Assembly (NCBI GenBank): GCA_020859875.1 | Contig: JAJBVJ010000101.1 | Span: 1-12,411 of the forward strand | Reading direction: 5' to 3' | Origin: Rikenellaceae bacterium | Lineage (GTDB): Bacteria > Bacteroidota > Bacteroidia > Bacteroidales > Rikenellaceae | Length of the DNA stretch: 12,411 bases | Shown: positions 1 through 7,395 of the stretch, in pieces | How positions within the stretch are numbered: the stretch's first letter is position 1 | Layout of the letters: each line of letters begins with the position of its first letter | Notes under the pieces: model-generated | What the model was told of the DNA's origin: nothing | What the model saw: only the letters and a program-made list of their open reading frames with translations | Databases searched by the model: none | Position numbers and translations under genes: made by a program

Positions 1-32
1 CTCGGGTGTGATTTAGTGAGTCCCATACATGT

Positions 33-69
33 ACAGGCTTCGGGTCACCTGCTCTGAGGTGAGGCCTGT
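33..69. other. two-part inverted repeat beyond the rodA end
   Basis: An outer arm ACAGGC (33-38) pairs with GCCTGT (64-69). An inner arm TCACCT (45-50) pairs with AGGTGA (57-62) around a six-base loop. This gives a composite hairpin with an asymmetric internal loop. It lies about 50 bp past the rodA stop codon in the direction of rodA transcription. Neither strand has a T run after it, so it is not a textbook intrinsic terminator. It could still form at the 3' end of the long minus-strand transcript. Function is inferred from position only. Confidence 0.4.
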
Positions 70-76
70 TATTTGG

Positions 77-102
77 TATCGGCTCATAATATCGGCTTAT
101 TA
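77..102. repeat. 13-bp tandem duplication
   Basis: TATCGGCTCATAA (77-89) is followed directly by TATCGGCTTATTA (90-102), two adjacent 13-bp units differing at two positions. The pair sits just downstream of the rodA stop codon and runs into the palindrome TACCGGTA (101-108). It looks like a small tandem duplication in non-coding DNA. No function is evident. Confidence 0.6.
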
Positions 103-118
103 CCGGTAGCGGTGGCGG

Positions 119-1561
119 TTAATTTCTCATCAGTTCGCGTTTGCCCGAGTCGAGCCTCACGGCCACGAAGAACAGCACGGTGAAGGCGAGGAAGGAGGAG
201 CCCCCGTAGCTGAAAAACGGCAGGGGAATCCCGATCACGGGCATTATCCCAATAGTCATGCCCACGTTTATCGCCACATGGGCGAAAAATATGGCCGCGA
301 CACAGTAACAGTATATCCTGCCGAAGGGTTCCCTTTGGCGTTCGCCCATCTTCATAAGGCGCAAGATCAGAAGGCAGAAGAGCACGCAGACAAGGGTCGC
401 CCCCGCGAATCCCCACTCCTCGCCCACCGTGCAGAAGATAAAGTCGGTGCTCTGCTCGGGCACAAAGTCGAAGCGCGTCTGAGTGCCTTCCAGAAATCCC
501 TTACCGAGCAGTCCGCCGGAACCGATGGCTATCTTGGACTGGTTGACGTTGTATCCCCAGTTCTGGGTGTCGGATTCGAGGCCCAGCAGGTCGAGGATTC
601 TCTTCTGCTGGTGGATCTGCATCACATTGTCGAAGACGTAATCGACCGTGGAGACGAAGGCCAGCGAGGCGAAAAACAGTGCGATATAGATATAGACGTT
701 CCGCAGCCGGCGGCGGTAGGCATACATTACGACGAAGACCAGCGAAAAGGTAACGCTCGCAAGCAGCGACCAGAAAAGCGACGGCTCGCCGCCCGTCGCC
801 AGGGCCGAGATAAAATAGATCCCGATCGCCCCGAGGGCTACGGCGCTCAGGTAGACGGCCTTCTGCTTCCAGTGTCCGTTTACGAGGCCCTCCCCGAGGG
901 CACATACCACAACGAGCGATATCAATATCGTCTCCGCAGTGACAAGGAACGAGGCTACGAAGAGCACTATCGCCATAATCAGTGCGACGTAGACCCATCC
1001 GTCGAGCCCCTCGCGGTAGAGCACGAAAAGAAATGCCCCGTAGACCACGGCAGAGCCGGTATCGTTCTGAAGGAAGATTATCGCCACGGGGATAAGAAGC
1101 AGCAACCCTATATTGAAAAGGTCGGCCGGCTTATGAATATTGAACGTATAGCGGCTCATATAGCGGGCCAAGGCGAGGGGCGTGGTGAATTTGACGAATT
1201 CGCACGGCTGGAGAGCAACCCGCCCGATCACGATCCATGCCCGGGCACCGTTGATCTCGCGCCCGAAAAAGAGTGTGGCCAGAAGGAGAAGAACGGCCGC
1301 ACCGTATAACGGGTAGGCGAGCATGTGCCAGTATTTGTCGTCGAGCAGCAGTATCACCACCGCCACGGCCAGCGACACCCCGATCCAGAGCAGCTGCATA
1401 CCGTAGCGCTGGCCCAGGTCGAAGGCGGCGCCGTGGGTCTCGTTATAAACCGCAGCGTATATATTTACCCAGCCTATGACCACAAGCGCGGCGTAGAGCG
1501 CCACGGCCCACCAGTCGATGTGGCCGGTACCCAGTCCCTTATCTGTTCTGCTGCCTGTCAT
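119..1561 (-). CDS. rodA: RodA, SEDS-family peptidoglycan glycosyltransferase
   Basis: RodA is the inner-membrane SEDS enzyme that polymerises lipid II into glycan strands during side-wall growth, working with PBP2. The 480-residue protein is almost entirely hydrophobic segments. Family motifs are clear: GARAWIVIG with QPCEFVK near residues 105-124, QNDTGSAVVY at 165-174, WGYNVNQSKIAIGSGGLLGK at 335-354, and GTQTRFDFVPEQSTDFIF at 359-376. The Asp of STDF (373) corresponds, from memory of the family, to the proposed catalytic Asp of E. coli RodA. GIPLPFFSYGGSS at 444-456 is the SEDS signature near the C terminus. The protein is longer than the roughly 370-residue E. coli RodA; the extra length falls in the hydrophobic middle (about 180-310). 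Its ATG lies inside the 3' end of mrdA, overlapping by 23 bp, which suggests translational coupling. It is the last gene of the minus-strand block. Confidence 0.97.
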   Translation of the reverse strand: MTGSRTDKGLGTGHIDWWAVALYAALVVIGWVNIYAAVYNETHGAAFDLGQRYGMQLLWIGVSLAVAVVILLLDDKYWHMLAYPLYGAAVLLLLATLFFGREINGARAWIVIGRVALQPCEFVKFTTPLALARYMSRYTFNIHKPADLFNIGLLLLIPVAIIFLQNDTGSAVVYGAFLFVLYREGLDGWVYVALIMAIVLFVASFLVTAETILISLVVVCALGEGLVNGHWKQKAVYLSAVALGAIGIYFISALATGGEPSLFWSLLASVTFSLVFVVMYAYRRRLRNVYIYIALFFASLAFVSTVDYVFDNVMQIHQQKRILDLLGLESDTQNWGYNVNQSKIAIGSGGLLGKGFLEGTQTRFDFVPEQSTDFIFCTVGEEWGFAGATLVCVLFCLLILRLMKMGERQREPFGRIYCYCVAAIFFAHVAINVGMTIGIMPVIGIPLPFFSYGGSSFLAFTVLFFVAVRLDSGKRELMRN

Positions 1562-3362
1562 AGTAGGGATAATTGACTTTCATACTCTTGACCTGGTCGA
1601 CGAGATACTGCCGGGTGATCTCCCCGTTCAGATACTGTTCGATCAGCAGTGAAGCGATCGGGGCGGCGATCGTCGCCCCGAACCCCCCGTTCTCGATATA
1701 TACCGAGACGGCGATCCGGGGATTCTCGCGGGGGGCGAAGCACATGAACGTGGAGTGGTCGGCACCATGGGGATTCTGGGCGGTTCCGGTCTTGCCGCAA
1801 ATATCGAGGCCGTCGACCCTCACCCTCTGGGCCGTCCCCCCGGGGATGTGTACTGCCCGGTACATCCCCTCCACGATCGGTTCGAAATGCTCCGGGTCGA
1901 CTTTTGTGAACTGCTTTTGTGAAAAGCGCTCATCTATCTCTTGGTCGCCGTGTATCTCTTTGACCACGTGAGGGATATAATAATGTCCGCGGTTGGCGAT
2001 AGTGGCGGCAAGGTTGGCCATCTGCAGCGGCGAACACCCGAGCTCGCCCTGCCCGATGGAGAGGGAAATTACCGTCAGGGAGTTCCAGCGGCCGTTGTAT
2101 TTCTTGTCATAATATGCGGCGTCGGGGACGAATCCCGGCTGTTCGCCGATAAAGTCCGACCCGAGCCGGGTTCCGAAGCCGAAGCTCTGCACGTAGTCGT
2201 TCCAGACCTCCATCGCCTCCTTTATATTGGAGTACTTACGGTTGTCGAGGATATTGCGCATGACGTAGCAGAAATAGGCGTTGCAGGAGGTCTGGACGGC
2301 ATCCACGAGGTTCAGTGGCGGCCAGTGGGAGTGGCACTTCACGCCCCGGCCCACCGTATAGCCCATACTGCACGAATACTTCATATCGGGGGTTAGAACT
2401 CCCTCCTGCATCCCGATAAGGCCGTTGATGACCTTGAAGGTGGATCCCGGCGGATAGCGGGCCTGAACGGAACGGTTGAAAAGCGGATTGCGCGGATTTC
2501 CGATAAGGCTGTTGTAGTTGCGCCCGATCTCGCGACCCACCATATCGTCCGGGTCGTATGAGGGGCTGCTGGCCATGACCAGGATCTCGCCCGTGGAGGG
2601 CTCGATGGCCACCACGCTACCCACCTTCCCGTCGAGCAGCTCCTCGGCAAGGGCCTGCAGGGCCGCGTCGATGGTGGAGGTGACGGCCAGGCCCGCCGTG
2701 GGAAGCGTGTCGTAGATACCGTCGGCATAGGAGCCCTGGGCCATCCCGTGGACATCGACCATATTGACCTTCACACCCTTCTCCCCGCGCAGGGTCTTCT
2801 CGTAGGCCAGCTCCATGCCGCTTTTGCCTATATAGTCGCCGCTTCGGTAGTAGCCGTCGCGCTCGAGGGCGGGCCGATCCACTTCACCGACATATCCCAG
2901 GAGGTTACCCCCGATCTTGCGCGGGTAGGAGCGGATGGTGCGGTAGACGGTATAGAAACCCGGGAAATTCCGCTCGTCGAGTTTCAGCTTGTCCTCCTTG
3001 GGGAGATGTTTTATTACGACCGAGGGCACCCTGCGGGAGTAGCGGTAAGCCTTCTCCAGCTCCGCCTTCAGCTTATCGGGGGTGATCCCTACGATGGCGC
3101 ACATCATAAGGGTATCGAACTCTTTGAGGTCGCGCGGAACCACCATCAGGTCGTAAACCTCGCGGCTCTGGACGAGGAACTCCCCGTTGCGGTCGTAGAT
3201 TTCGCCGCGGGGAGGGTACTGCACTTCATATCGCAGCACATTGTTCGATGCCTTATCCTTGTACTCGCTGTCGATCACCTGGATGTAGAAAAGGCGCAAA
3301 ATTATCACGGCGAACACCGCGACCGTAACCAACTGTAATATTTTCACCCGCTGTCCGCCCAT
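1539..3362 (-). CDS. mrdA: Penicillin-binding protein 2 (elongasome transpeptidase)
   Basis: This is a class B PBP that cross-links peptidoglycan in the periplasm during elongation; RodA is its polymerase partner. The 607-residue protein has one N-terminal membrane anchor (about residues 7-30). A PBP dimerisation (pedestal) region follows, starting with PPRGEIYDRNGE (50-61) and including YIGKSGMELAYEK (177-189). The transpeptidase domain begins near VAIEPSTGEILVMAS (251-265). All three active-site motifs are present: STFK (307-310, nucleophile Ser307), SCN (359-361) and KTGT (524-527). The length matches usual PBP2 proteins. The ATG at 3360-3362 lies 3 bp after the mreD stop codon and the 3' end overlaps rodA, so the three are almost certainly co-transcribed. 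The pairing with mreCD and rodA separates it from the division PBP3/FtsI. Confidence 0.97.
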   Translation of the reverse strand: MGGQRVKILQLVTVAVFAVIILRLFYIQVIDSEYKDKASNNVLRYEVQYPPRGEIYDRNGEFLVQSREVYDLMVVPRDLKEFDTLMMCAIVGITPDKLKAELEKAYRYSRRVPSVVIKHLPKEDKLKLDERNFPGFYTVYRTIRSYPRKIGGNLLGYVGEVDRPALERDGYYRSGDYIGKSGMELAYEKTLRGEKGVKVNMVDVHGMAQGSYADGIYDTLPTAGLAVTSTIDAALQALAEELLDGKVGSVVAIEPSTGEILVMASSPSYDPDDMVGREIGRNYNSLIGNPRNPLFNRSVQARYPPGSTFKVINGLIGMQEGVLTPDMKYSCSMGYTVGRGVKCHSHWPPLNLVDAVQTSCNAYFCYVMRNILDNRKYSNIKEAMEVWNDYVQSFGFGTRLGSDFIGEQPGFVPDAAYYDKKYNGRWNSLTVISLSIGQGELGCSPLQMANLAATIANRGHYYIPHVVKEIHGDQEIDERFSQKQFTKVDPEHFEPIVEGMYRAVHIPGGTAQRVRVDGLDICGKTGTAQNPHGADHSTFMCFAPRENPRIAVSVYIENGGFGATIAAPIASLLIEQYLNGEITRQYLVDQVKSMKVNYPYYDRQQNR

Positions 3363-3365
3363 TGC

Positions 3366-3893
3366 CTACCTGTAATTTTGCGATCGGTCGCGCGAGCCGG
3401 GAATCGCCGTCTGGATAATATAGAGCAGAACGAGCGTTACCACACTGCTCGCCGCAACCCTGAGAAGGGTAAGGTGGTAATATTTCCACGAGAGGGACTC
3501 GAAGGTAAAAAATACAGTGCAGTGCAAAACCACCAGCATCCCGGCGTACCGTAGAAACCTCCCCGGGCCCAGCCGTGCGGGCAGCGGAATCCCCCCCCCC
3601 TTCACCTCTTCGCGGCCGAGCACCAGCGGAAGCAGGTACGGGCGGGCGAAAGAGGTCGCAACCGTCGCTATGGTGTGCAGGCCGCCCGAACCGGTAGTTG
3701 CATCCATGGCCATACCGGTCGACAGGCCCAGAAGGAGCACCCATACGGCGGGCATCTCCATCGGAAGAAGTATAATGAACGAGATATAGACCAGCGGATG
3801 GATATAGATGCCGAGGTTGAGGTTTTCGAAAAGGAAAACCTGCAGTATCACCACCGCAAAGAAAAATACCGTATATTCTATAAATCTGGGCAT
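3366..3893 (-). CDS. mreD: MreD, rod shape-determining membrane protein
   Basis: MreD is a small integral membrane protein that bridges the MreB-MreC complex to the elongation machinery. MreD sequences are poorly conserved, so the call rests on size (175 residues), several hydrophobic segments (about residues 6-24, 30-62, 108-126 and 142-162) and position between mreC and mrdA. The N-terminal pattern, with a charged start followed by a hydrophobic helix and FENLNLG, fits Bacteroidales MreD. It begins 12 bp after mreC and ends 3 bp before mrdA. Codons 98-101 (K-G-G-G) contain ten G residues in a row on the coding strand. The frame is intact as given, but one added or lost G would remove the two C-terminal hydrophobic segments. 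Confidence 0.9.
   Translation of the reverse strand: MPRFIEYTVFFFAVVILQVFLFENLNLGIYIHPLVYISFIILLPMEMPAVWVLLLGLSTGMAMDATTGSGGLHTIATVATSFARPYLLPLVLGREEVKGGGIPLPARLGPGRFLRYAGMLVVLHCTVFFTFESLSWKYYHLTLLRVAASSVVTLVLLYIIQTAIPGSRDRSQNYR
3591..3600 (-). repeat. G10 homopolymer inside mreD (C10 on + strand)
   Basis: Ten consecutive C residues on the + strand read as ten G residues in mreD, spanning the end of Lys98 and Gly99-Gly101. With ten bases the mreD frame is open. An eleventh G would shift into a frame that stays open to about 3253, inside mrdA. A ninth-G allele would run into a stop codon within mreD. Homopolymers this long are known slippage sites and also common sequencing-error sites. Confidence 0.9.
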
Positions 3894-3905
3894 CGTGTAG
3901 TCTTT

Positions 3906-4730
3906 TTAATCGAAGAGCCCCTCTTCCAGTAGTATCCGTTCCTGGATGTCGGCATAATTAACCACGAACAGTTTTCCCAGGCGGGTCATGGATGTGGAGA
4001 GTTTCACTTTCGCCTCATAGTAGTTGGACTGCGTAAGGTGCATATCCTCCACCGTTCCCACCAATACGTCGGGTGGGAAGATCGACGAATATCCGGTGAC
4101 TATCGTATCGCCCGCCGCAATTACCGCATTCTTGTGTATCTCGGAGAGGGTTACGTAATCGGGACTGACCCCGTCCCAGTAGAGGGAGCCGAAATAGCCG
4201 TCGTCGGTGGCTTTGGCCCCGGTGCGGAAGTCGCGATTGAGCACCGAAATGGCAACCGAGAAGTTCTCGCTGCAGTCGAGCACGTAGCCCACGATGCGGT
4301 GGTCGGGTGTGACCAGCGCCATATTTATCCTCACCCCGTCGCGCTCCCCCTTGTCGATGATGAGATAGTTCTTCTGGCGCGTGACGGAGTTGTTTATCAC
4401 CGAAGCGACCATATAGGAGTACTCGCCGCCGTCGGTATAGTCGAATTGGCCCGCGGTGTGGTCGGGCACGGCCATGCGGAGCGCCTCCAGTTCGTTTCGA
4501 ACGGCGGCAAGCTCTTCGAGCAGCAGGTCGTTCTCGCTGCGCAGGCGGAAATAGTCGCCGATGTCGGAAAGGTAGCGGTGGAACCCGTCCGTTACGTGGT
4601 TCGAGGCCGTGAGCATTTTGGCCCGGGTGTAGCTCGTCGACGAGGCGTAATAGTTCAGCGCCACGATCTCGATGACGATAAAGAGCAGCGGCACGTATAT
4701 CTTCCCGATAAAATCTATAAGCCTGTTCAT
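3906..4730 (-). CDS. mreC: MreC, rod shape-determining protein
   Basis: MreC is a bitopic protein whose periplasmic part scaffolds and activates PBP2/RodA while its anchor contacts MreD and MreB. The 274-residue protein has a short cytoplasmic start, one membrane helix (about residues 10-28) and a likely coiled coil at 55-86 (rich in Leu, Glu and Arg). A beta-rich periplasmic domain follows. In it, VINNSVTRQKNYLIIDKGER (111-130), GVRINMALVTPDHRIVGYV (132-150) and AGDTIVTGYSSIFPPDVLVG (206-225) match the MreC domain pattern. The length is normal. The ATG at 4728-4730 lies 64 bp after the mreB stop, a gap occupied by a perfect palindrome. A small inverted repeat (GAAGAG / CTCTTC, 3912-3926) lies across its last codons. 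Confidence 0.96.
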   Translation of the reverse strand: MNRLIDFIGKIYVPLLFIVIEIVALNYYASSTSYTRAKMLTASNHVTDGFHRYLSDIGDYFRLRSENDLLLEELAAVRNELEALRMAVPDHTAGQFDYTDGGEYSYMVASVINNSVTRQKNYLIIDKGERDGVRINMALVTPDHRIVGYVLDCSENFSVAISVLNRDFRTGAKATDDGYFGSLYWDGVSPDYVTLSEIHKNAVIAAGDTIVTGYSSIFPPDVLVGTVEDMHLTQSNYYEAKVKLSTSMTRLGKLFVVNYADIQERILLEEGLFD

Positions 4731-4756
4731 TCCGGCGGGGCGGTTACGTCATTTGC

Positions 4757-4789
4757 CACAGCAAAGGCCGGAATCCGGCCTTTGCTGTG
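4757..4789. promoter_or_regulatory. perfect 33-bp palindrome (stem-loop) between mreB and mreC
   Basis: CACAGCAAAGGCCGGA (4757-4772) and its exact reverse complement TCCGGCCTTTGCTGTG (4774-4789) are separated by a single A. As RNA this would form a stem of about 15 bp with a tight loop. It starts 5 nt after the mreB stop codon and ends 26 nt before the mreC start. The stem is GC-rich, but no T run follows on either strand, so it is not a canonical intrinsic terminator. It could attenuate, process or stabilise the transcript and lower mreCD expression relative to mreB. That role is inferred. Confidence 0.75.
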
Positions 4790-4794
4790 TGTGG

Positions 4795-5814
4795 TTACTT
4801 CATCAGGAAAGAGAAGCGGTGGATATTTTTCAGGGCTATGCCCGTTCCGCGGGCCACGGCCCTCAGCGGGTCTTCGGCCACGATGAAGGGAATGTTGGTC
4901 TTTTCCTGGAGCCTGCGGTCGAGCCCTTTGAGCAGTGCGCCCCCACCGGCGAGATATATCCCGTTCTTGACGATGTCGGCATAGAGTTCGGGCGGAACGG
5001 CCTCGAGCACCTTCATTATCGTCGCGTCGATCTTCACGAGGGACTTTTCGAGGGCGTAGGCGATTTCGCTGTATGAAAGTGTGAGGGTCGAGGGGAGCGA
5101 GGTGAGCACGTTGGGGCCGGTGACCACGTAGTCTTCCGGTTCGTTCTCCAGCTCGGAGACCGCGGCGCCCACGGCGATCTTTATGTCCTCGGCCGTGCGC
5201 TCACCGATACGGATATTGTGCTGCTGGCGGACGTAGCTCTGTATATCTTCCGTGAATACGTCGCCGGCGACGTTGATGCTCTCGCTGCACACGATACCGC
5301 CCAGCGATATACATGCGATCTCGGTGGTTCCCCCGCCTATGTCTATAACCATATGACCTTCCGGAGCCTCCACGTCGAGGCCCGCACCCAGAGCCGCGGC
5401 CATGGGCTCGAAGATCATATAGACCTCGCGGCCGCCGGCGTGCTCGGCAGAGTCGCGCACGGCCCTGATCTCCACGTTGGTCGACCCCGAAGGGATGCAG
5501 ATGACCATCTTGAGCGAGGGGCTGAAAAGGTGGCTGCGGGTACGCACCTTTTTAATGAGCCCGCGCAGCATCAGCTCCGTGGCATTGAAGTCGGCTATCA
5601 CCCCGTCCTTCAGGGGACGGATGGTGCGTATATTCTGGTGGGTCTTGCCGTGCATCTGGCGGGCCTGGTTGCCGATGGCCACCAGTTTGCCCGTATGGTA
5701 GTCGAGGGCTACGATCGAGGGTTCGTCGACCATGATCTTTCCGTCGCATATTATAACCGTATTGGCCGTACCGAGGTCGATTGCCAATCCCTGTGTCAGT
5801 GAAAATAATCCCAT
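4795..5814 (-). CDS. mreB: MreB, actin-like cell-shape protein
   Basis: MreB is a bacterial actin that forms short antiparallel filaments on the inner face of the membrane and orients cell-wall synthesis. The 339-residue protein shows the full actin/Hsp70 ATPase fold signatures: phosphate-1 loop DLGTANT (13-19), IRPLKDGVIADF (65-76), EPMAAALGAGL (136-146), phosphate-2 loop DIGGGTTE (158-165) and adenosine-binding GIYLAGGGALLKGLD (285-299). MGLFSLTQGLAIDLGTANT is a normal MreB start, and the ATG is at 5812-5814. Length is typical. It leads the mre block and is 57 bp downstream of purH on the same strand. Whether it also has its own promoter in that 57-bp gap cannot be decided from sequence alone. 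Confidence 0.98.
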   Translation of the reverse strand: MGLFSLTQGLAIDLGTANTVIICDGKIMVDEPSIVALDYHTGKLVAIGNQARQMHGKTHQNIRTIRPLKDGVIADFNATELMLRGLIKKVRTRSHLFSPSLKMVICIPSGSTNVEIRAVRDSAEHAGGREVYMIFEPMAAALGAGLDVEAPEGHMVIDIGGGTTEIACISLGGIVCSESINVAGDVFTEDIQSYVRQQHNIRIGERTAEDIKIAVGAAVSELENEPEDYVVTGPNVLTSLPSTLTLSYSEIAYALEKSLVKIDATIMKVLEAVPPELYADIVKNGIYLAGGGALLKGLDRRLQEKTNIPFIVAEDPLRAVARGTGIALKNIHRFSFLMK

Positions 5815-5871
5815 TATTCGATAGTTAGGTAGTGTGGGTAATATATATGGCTCTTCAGTTATTTTTTACGT

Positions 5872-7395
5872 TTAGTGGCGGAAATGGCGCATCCCGGTAA
5901 AGACCATTGCCATGCCGTTGCGGTCGCAGGCGTCGATACTCAGCTGGTCGCGCACCGACCCCCCGGGCTGGATCACGCACTCGATGCCTTCGGCAGCGGC
6001 CAGCTCCACGCAGTCGGGAAAGGGGAAAAAGGCGTCGGAGGCCATTACGGCACCTTTAAGTTCGAAACCGAACGCTTTGGCCTTCTCGATGGCCTGCCGG
6101 AGGGCGTCTACCCTCGAGGTTTGGCCTACTCCGCTGGATATAAGTGTGTTGTCGCGGGCAAGGACAATGGCGTTACTCTTGGAATGCTTCACCAGAATAT
6201 TGGCAAAGATAAGGTCGGCCTTCTGCCGCTCGGTGATTCCCTTTCGGGTAACCACCGTGATTTCACTGTCCACACCCCCCGCTTTCGTGTCCCTTTGCTG
6301 GACGGCCACTCCGTTCAGCAGACTGCGGTACTGCATAGGGCTCCGCGAAGGGTCTTTGATTTCCAGGACGATCCGGTTCTTTTTGCCTTTGAGGATCTCG
6401 AGCGCCTCGGGGTCGTATCCCGGGGCGACGATCACCTCGAAAAAGAGGTTGTCGATCTCGCGGGCCGTGGCGGCGTCCACCGGACGGTTGCAAACGAGCA
6501 CTCCTCCGAAGGCGGAGACCGGGTCGCACTCCAGGGCGGCCTTCCACGCCTGGCACAATGTATCCCTGACGGCCACCCCGCAGGCGTTGTTGTGCTTGAG
6601 TATGGCAAAGGCCGGATCGCCCCGCAACTCGTCGATAAGGTTCATCGCGGCGTCGATGTCGAGCATGTTGTTGTAGGAGATCTCCTTGCCGTTATGTTTT
6701 GTGAACAAGCGATCCAAATCGCCGTAGAATGTGGCACACTGGTGCGGATTCTCGCCATAGCGCAGGGGCGTGCCGTTGTCGGCGGCGGCACGGAACATGG
6801 AAAGGCCTTCGGCCTGGTTAAAGTATTCGAAAATGGCGCTGTCGTACGAGGAGCTCACGGCAAAGGCCTCGGCGGCCAGCGTCCTTCGCTGCTCGAGGGT
6901 GGTAGAACAGTTCTGTTCCGAGAGCATCCGGCAGAGCTTTCCGTACTGGCCCACGGAGCTTACTATGGCCACATCCTTATAGTTTTTAGCGGCGGCGCGG
7001 ATAAGCGATATGCCCCCTATATCTATCTTCTCGATAATATCCTCGTGCGGGGCCCCGGAAGCGACCGTCTCCCGGAACGGGTATAGGTCTACGATGACCA
7101 GGTCGATCTCGGGAATTCCGTATTCGGCCTTCTGGCTAATGTCTACTTCGTTTTCGCGGCGGGCGAGGATGCCCCCGAAAACCATCGGATGGAGGGTCTT
7201 GACCCTGCCCCCCAGGATCGAGGGGTAGCCCGTTAGGCTCTCCACCGAGGCGGCCTCGATGCCGAGCCCCTCTATGAACGAGAGGGTGCCCCCCGTGGAA
7301 TAGATCTTCACTCCGCACGCAGCGAGCTTCCTTACTATCTCTTCGAGCCCGTCTTTGTAGTATACCGAGATGAGCGCTCCTTTTATCTTTTTCAA
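5872..7395 (-). CDS. purH: PurH, bifunctional AICAR transformylase / IMP cyclohydrolase
   Basis: PurH catalyses the last two steps of de novo purine synthesis in the cytoplasm: formylation of AICAR by 10-formyl-tetrahydrofolate, then ring closure to IMP. The N-terminal MGS-like cyclohydrolase domain spans about residues 1-140 (STGGT 33-37, RVKTLHPMVFGGILARR 64-80, IDIGGISLIRAAAKNY 124-139). The AICAR transformylase domain follows, with LRYGENPHQ (211-219), KHNNACG (267-273, where Lys267-His268 match the catalytic Lys-His pair) and DAFFPFPD (454-461). The C terminus is the usual short basic tail. Its 507 residues are full length. The start codon is TTG (7393-7395): an in-frame TAA lies four codons upstream and no ATG or GTG occurs between. 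It heads the minus-strand block and diverges from gpsA. Confidence 0.98.
   Translation of the reverse strand: MKKIKGALISVYYKDGLEEIVRKLAACGVKIYSTGGTLSFIEGLGIEAASVESLTGYPSILGGRVKTLHPMVFGGILARRENEVDISQKAEYGIPEIDLVIVDLYPFRETVASGAPHEDIIEKIDIGGISLIRAAAKNYKDVAIVSSVGQYGKLCRMLSEQNCSTTLEQRRTLAAEAFAVSSSYDSAIFEYFNQAEGLSMFRAAADNGTPLRYGENPHQCATFYGDLDRLFTKHNGKEISYNNMLDIDAAMNLIDELRGDPAFAILKHNNACGVAVRDTLCQAWKAALECDPVSAFGGVLVCNRPVDAATAREIDNLFFEVIVAPGYDPEALEILKGKKNRIVLEIKDPSRSPMQYRSLLNGVAVQQRDTKAGGVDSEITVVTRKGITERQKADLIFANILVKHSKSNAIVLARDNTLISSGVGQTSRVDALRQAIEKAKAFGFELKGAVMASDAFFPFPDCVELAAAEGIECVIQPGGSVRDQLSIDACDRNGMAMVFTGMRHFRH

Noticed and set aside
1..57. open + frame entering from the left edge and stopping at TGA 55-57
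   Set aside because: Only 18 codons are visible, with no recognisable motif. It could be the tail of a convergent gene, but nothing here supports calling it.
278..1309. 343-codon open frame on + opposite rodA
   Set aside because: It is fully antisense to rodA, rich in charged residues and without any motif. It is an effect of GC-biased third positions in the real gene.
4757..4789. canonical intrinsic terminator after mreB
   Set aside because: The stem is excellent, but no T tract follows on either strand, and the genes beyond (mreC to rodA) have no obvious alternative promoter.
4038..4886. 282-codon open frame on + opposite mreC and the mreB end
   Set aside because: It is antisense to well-supported genes, crosses the mreB-mreC palindrome and has no recognisable domain.
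5875..7086. 403-codon open frame on + opposite purH
   Set aside because: The minus-strand frame carries all PurH motifs. This one is a mirror of it with no family features.
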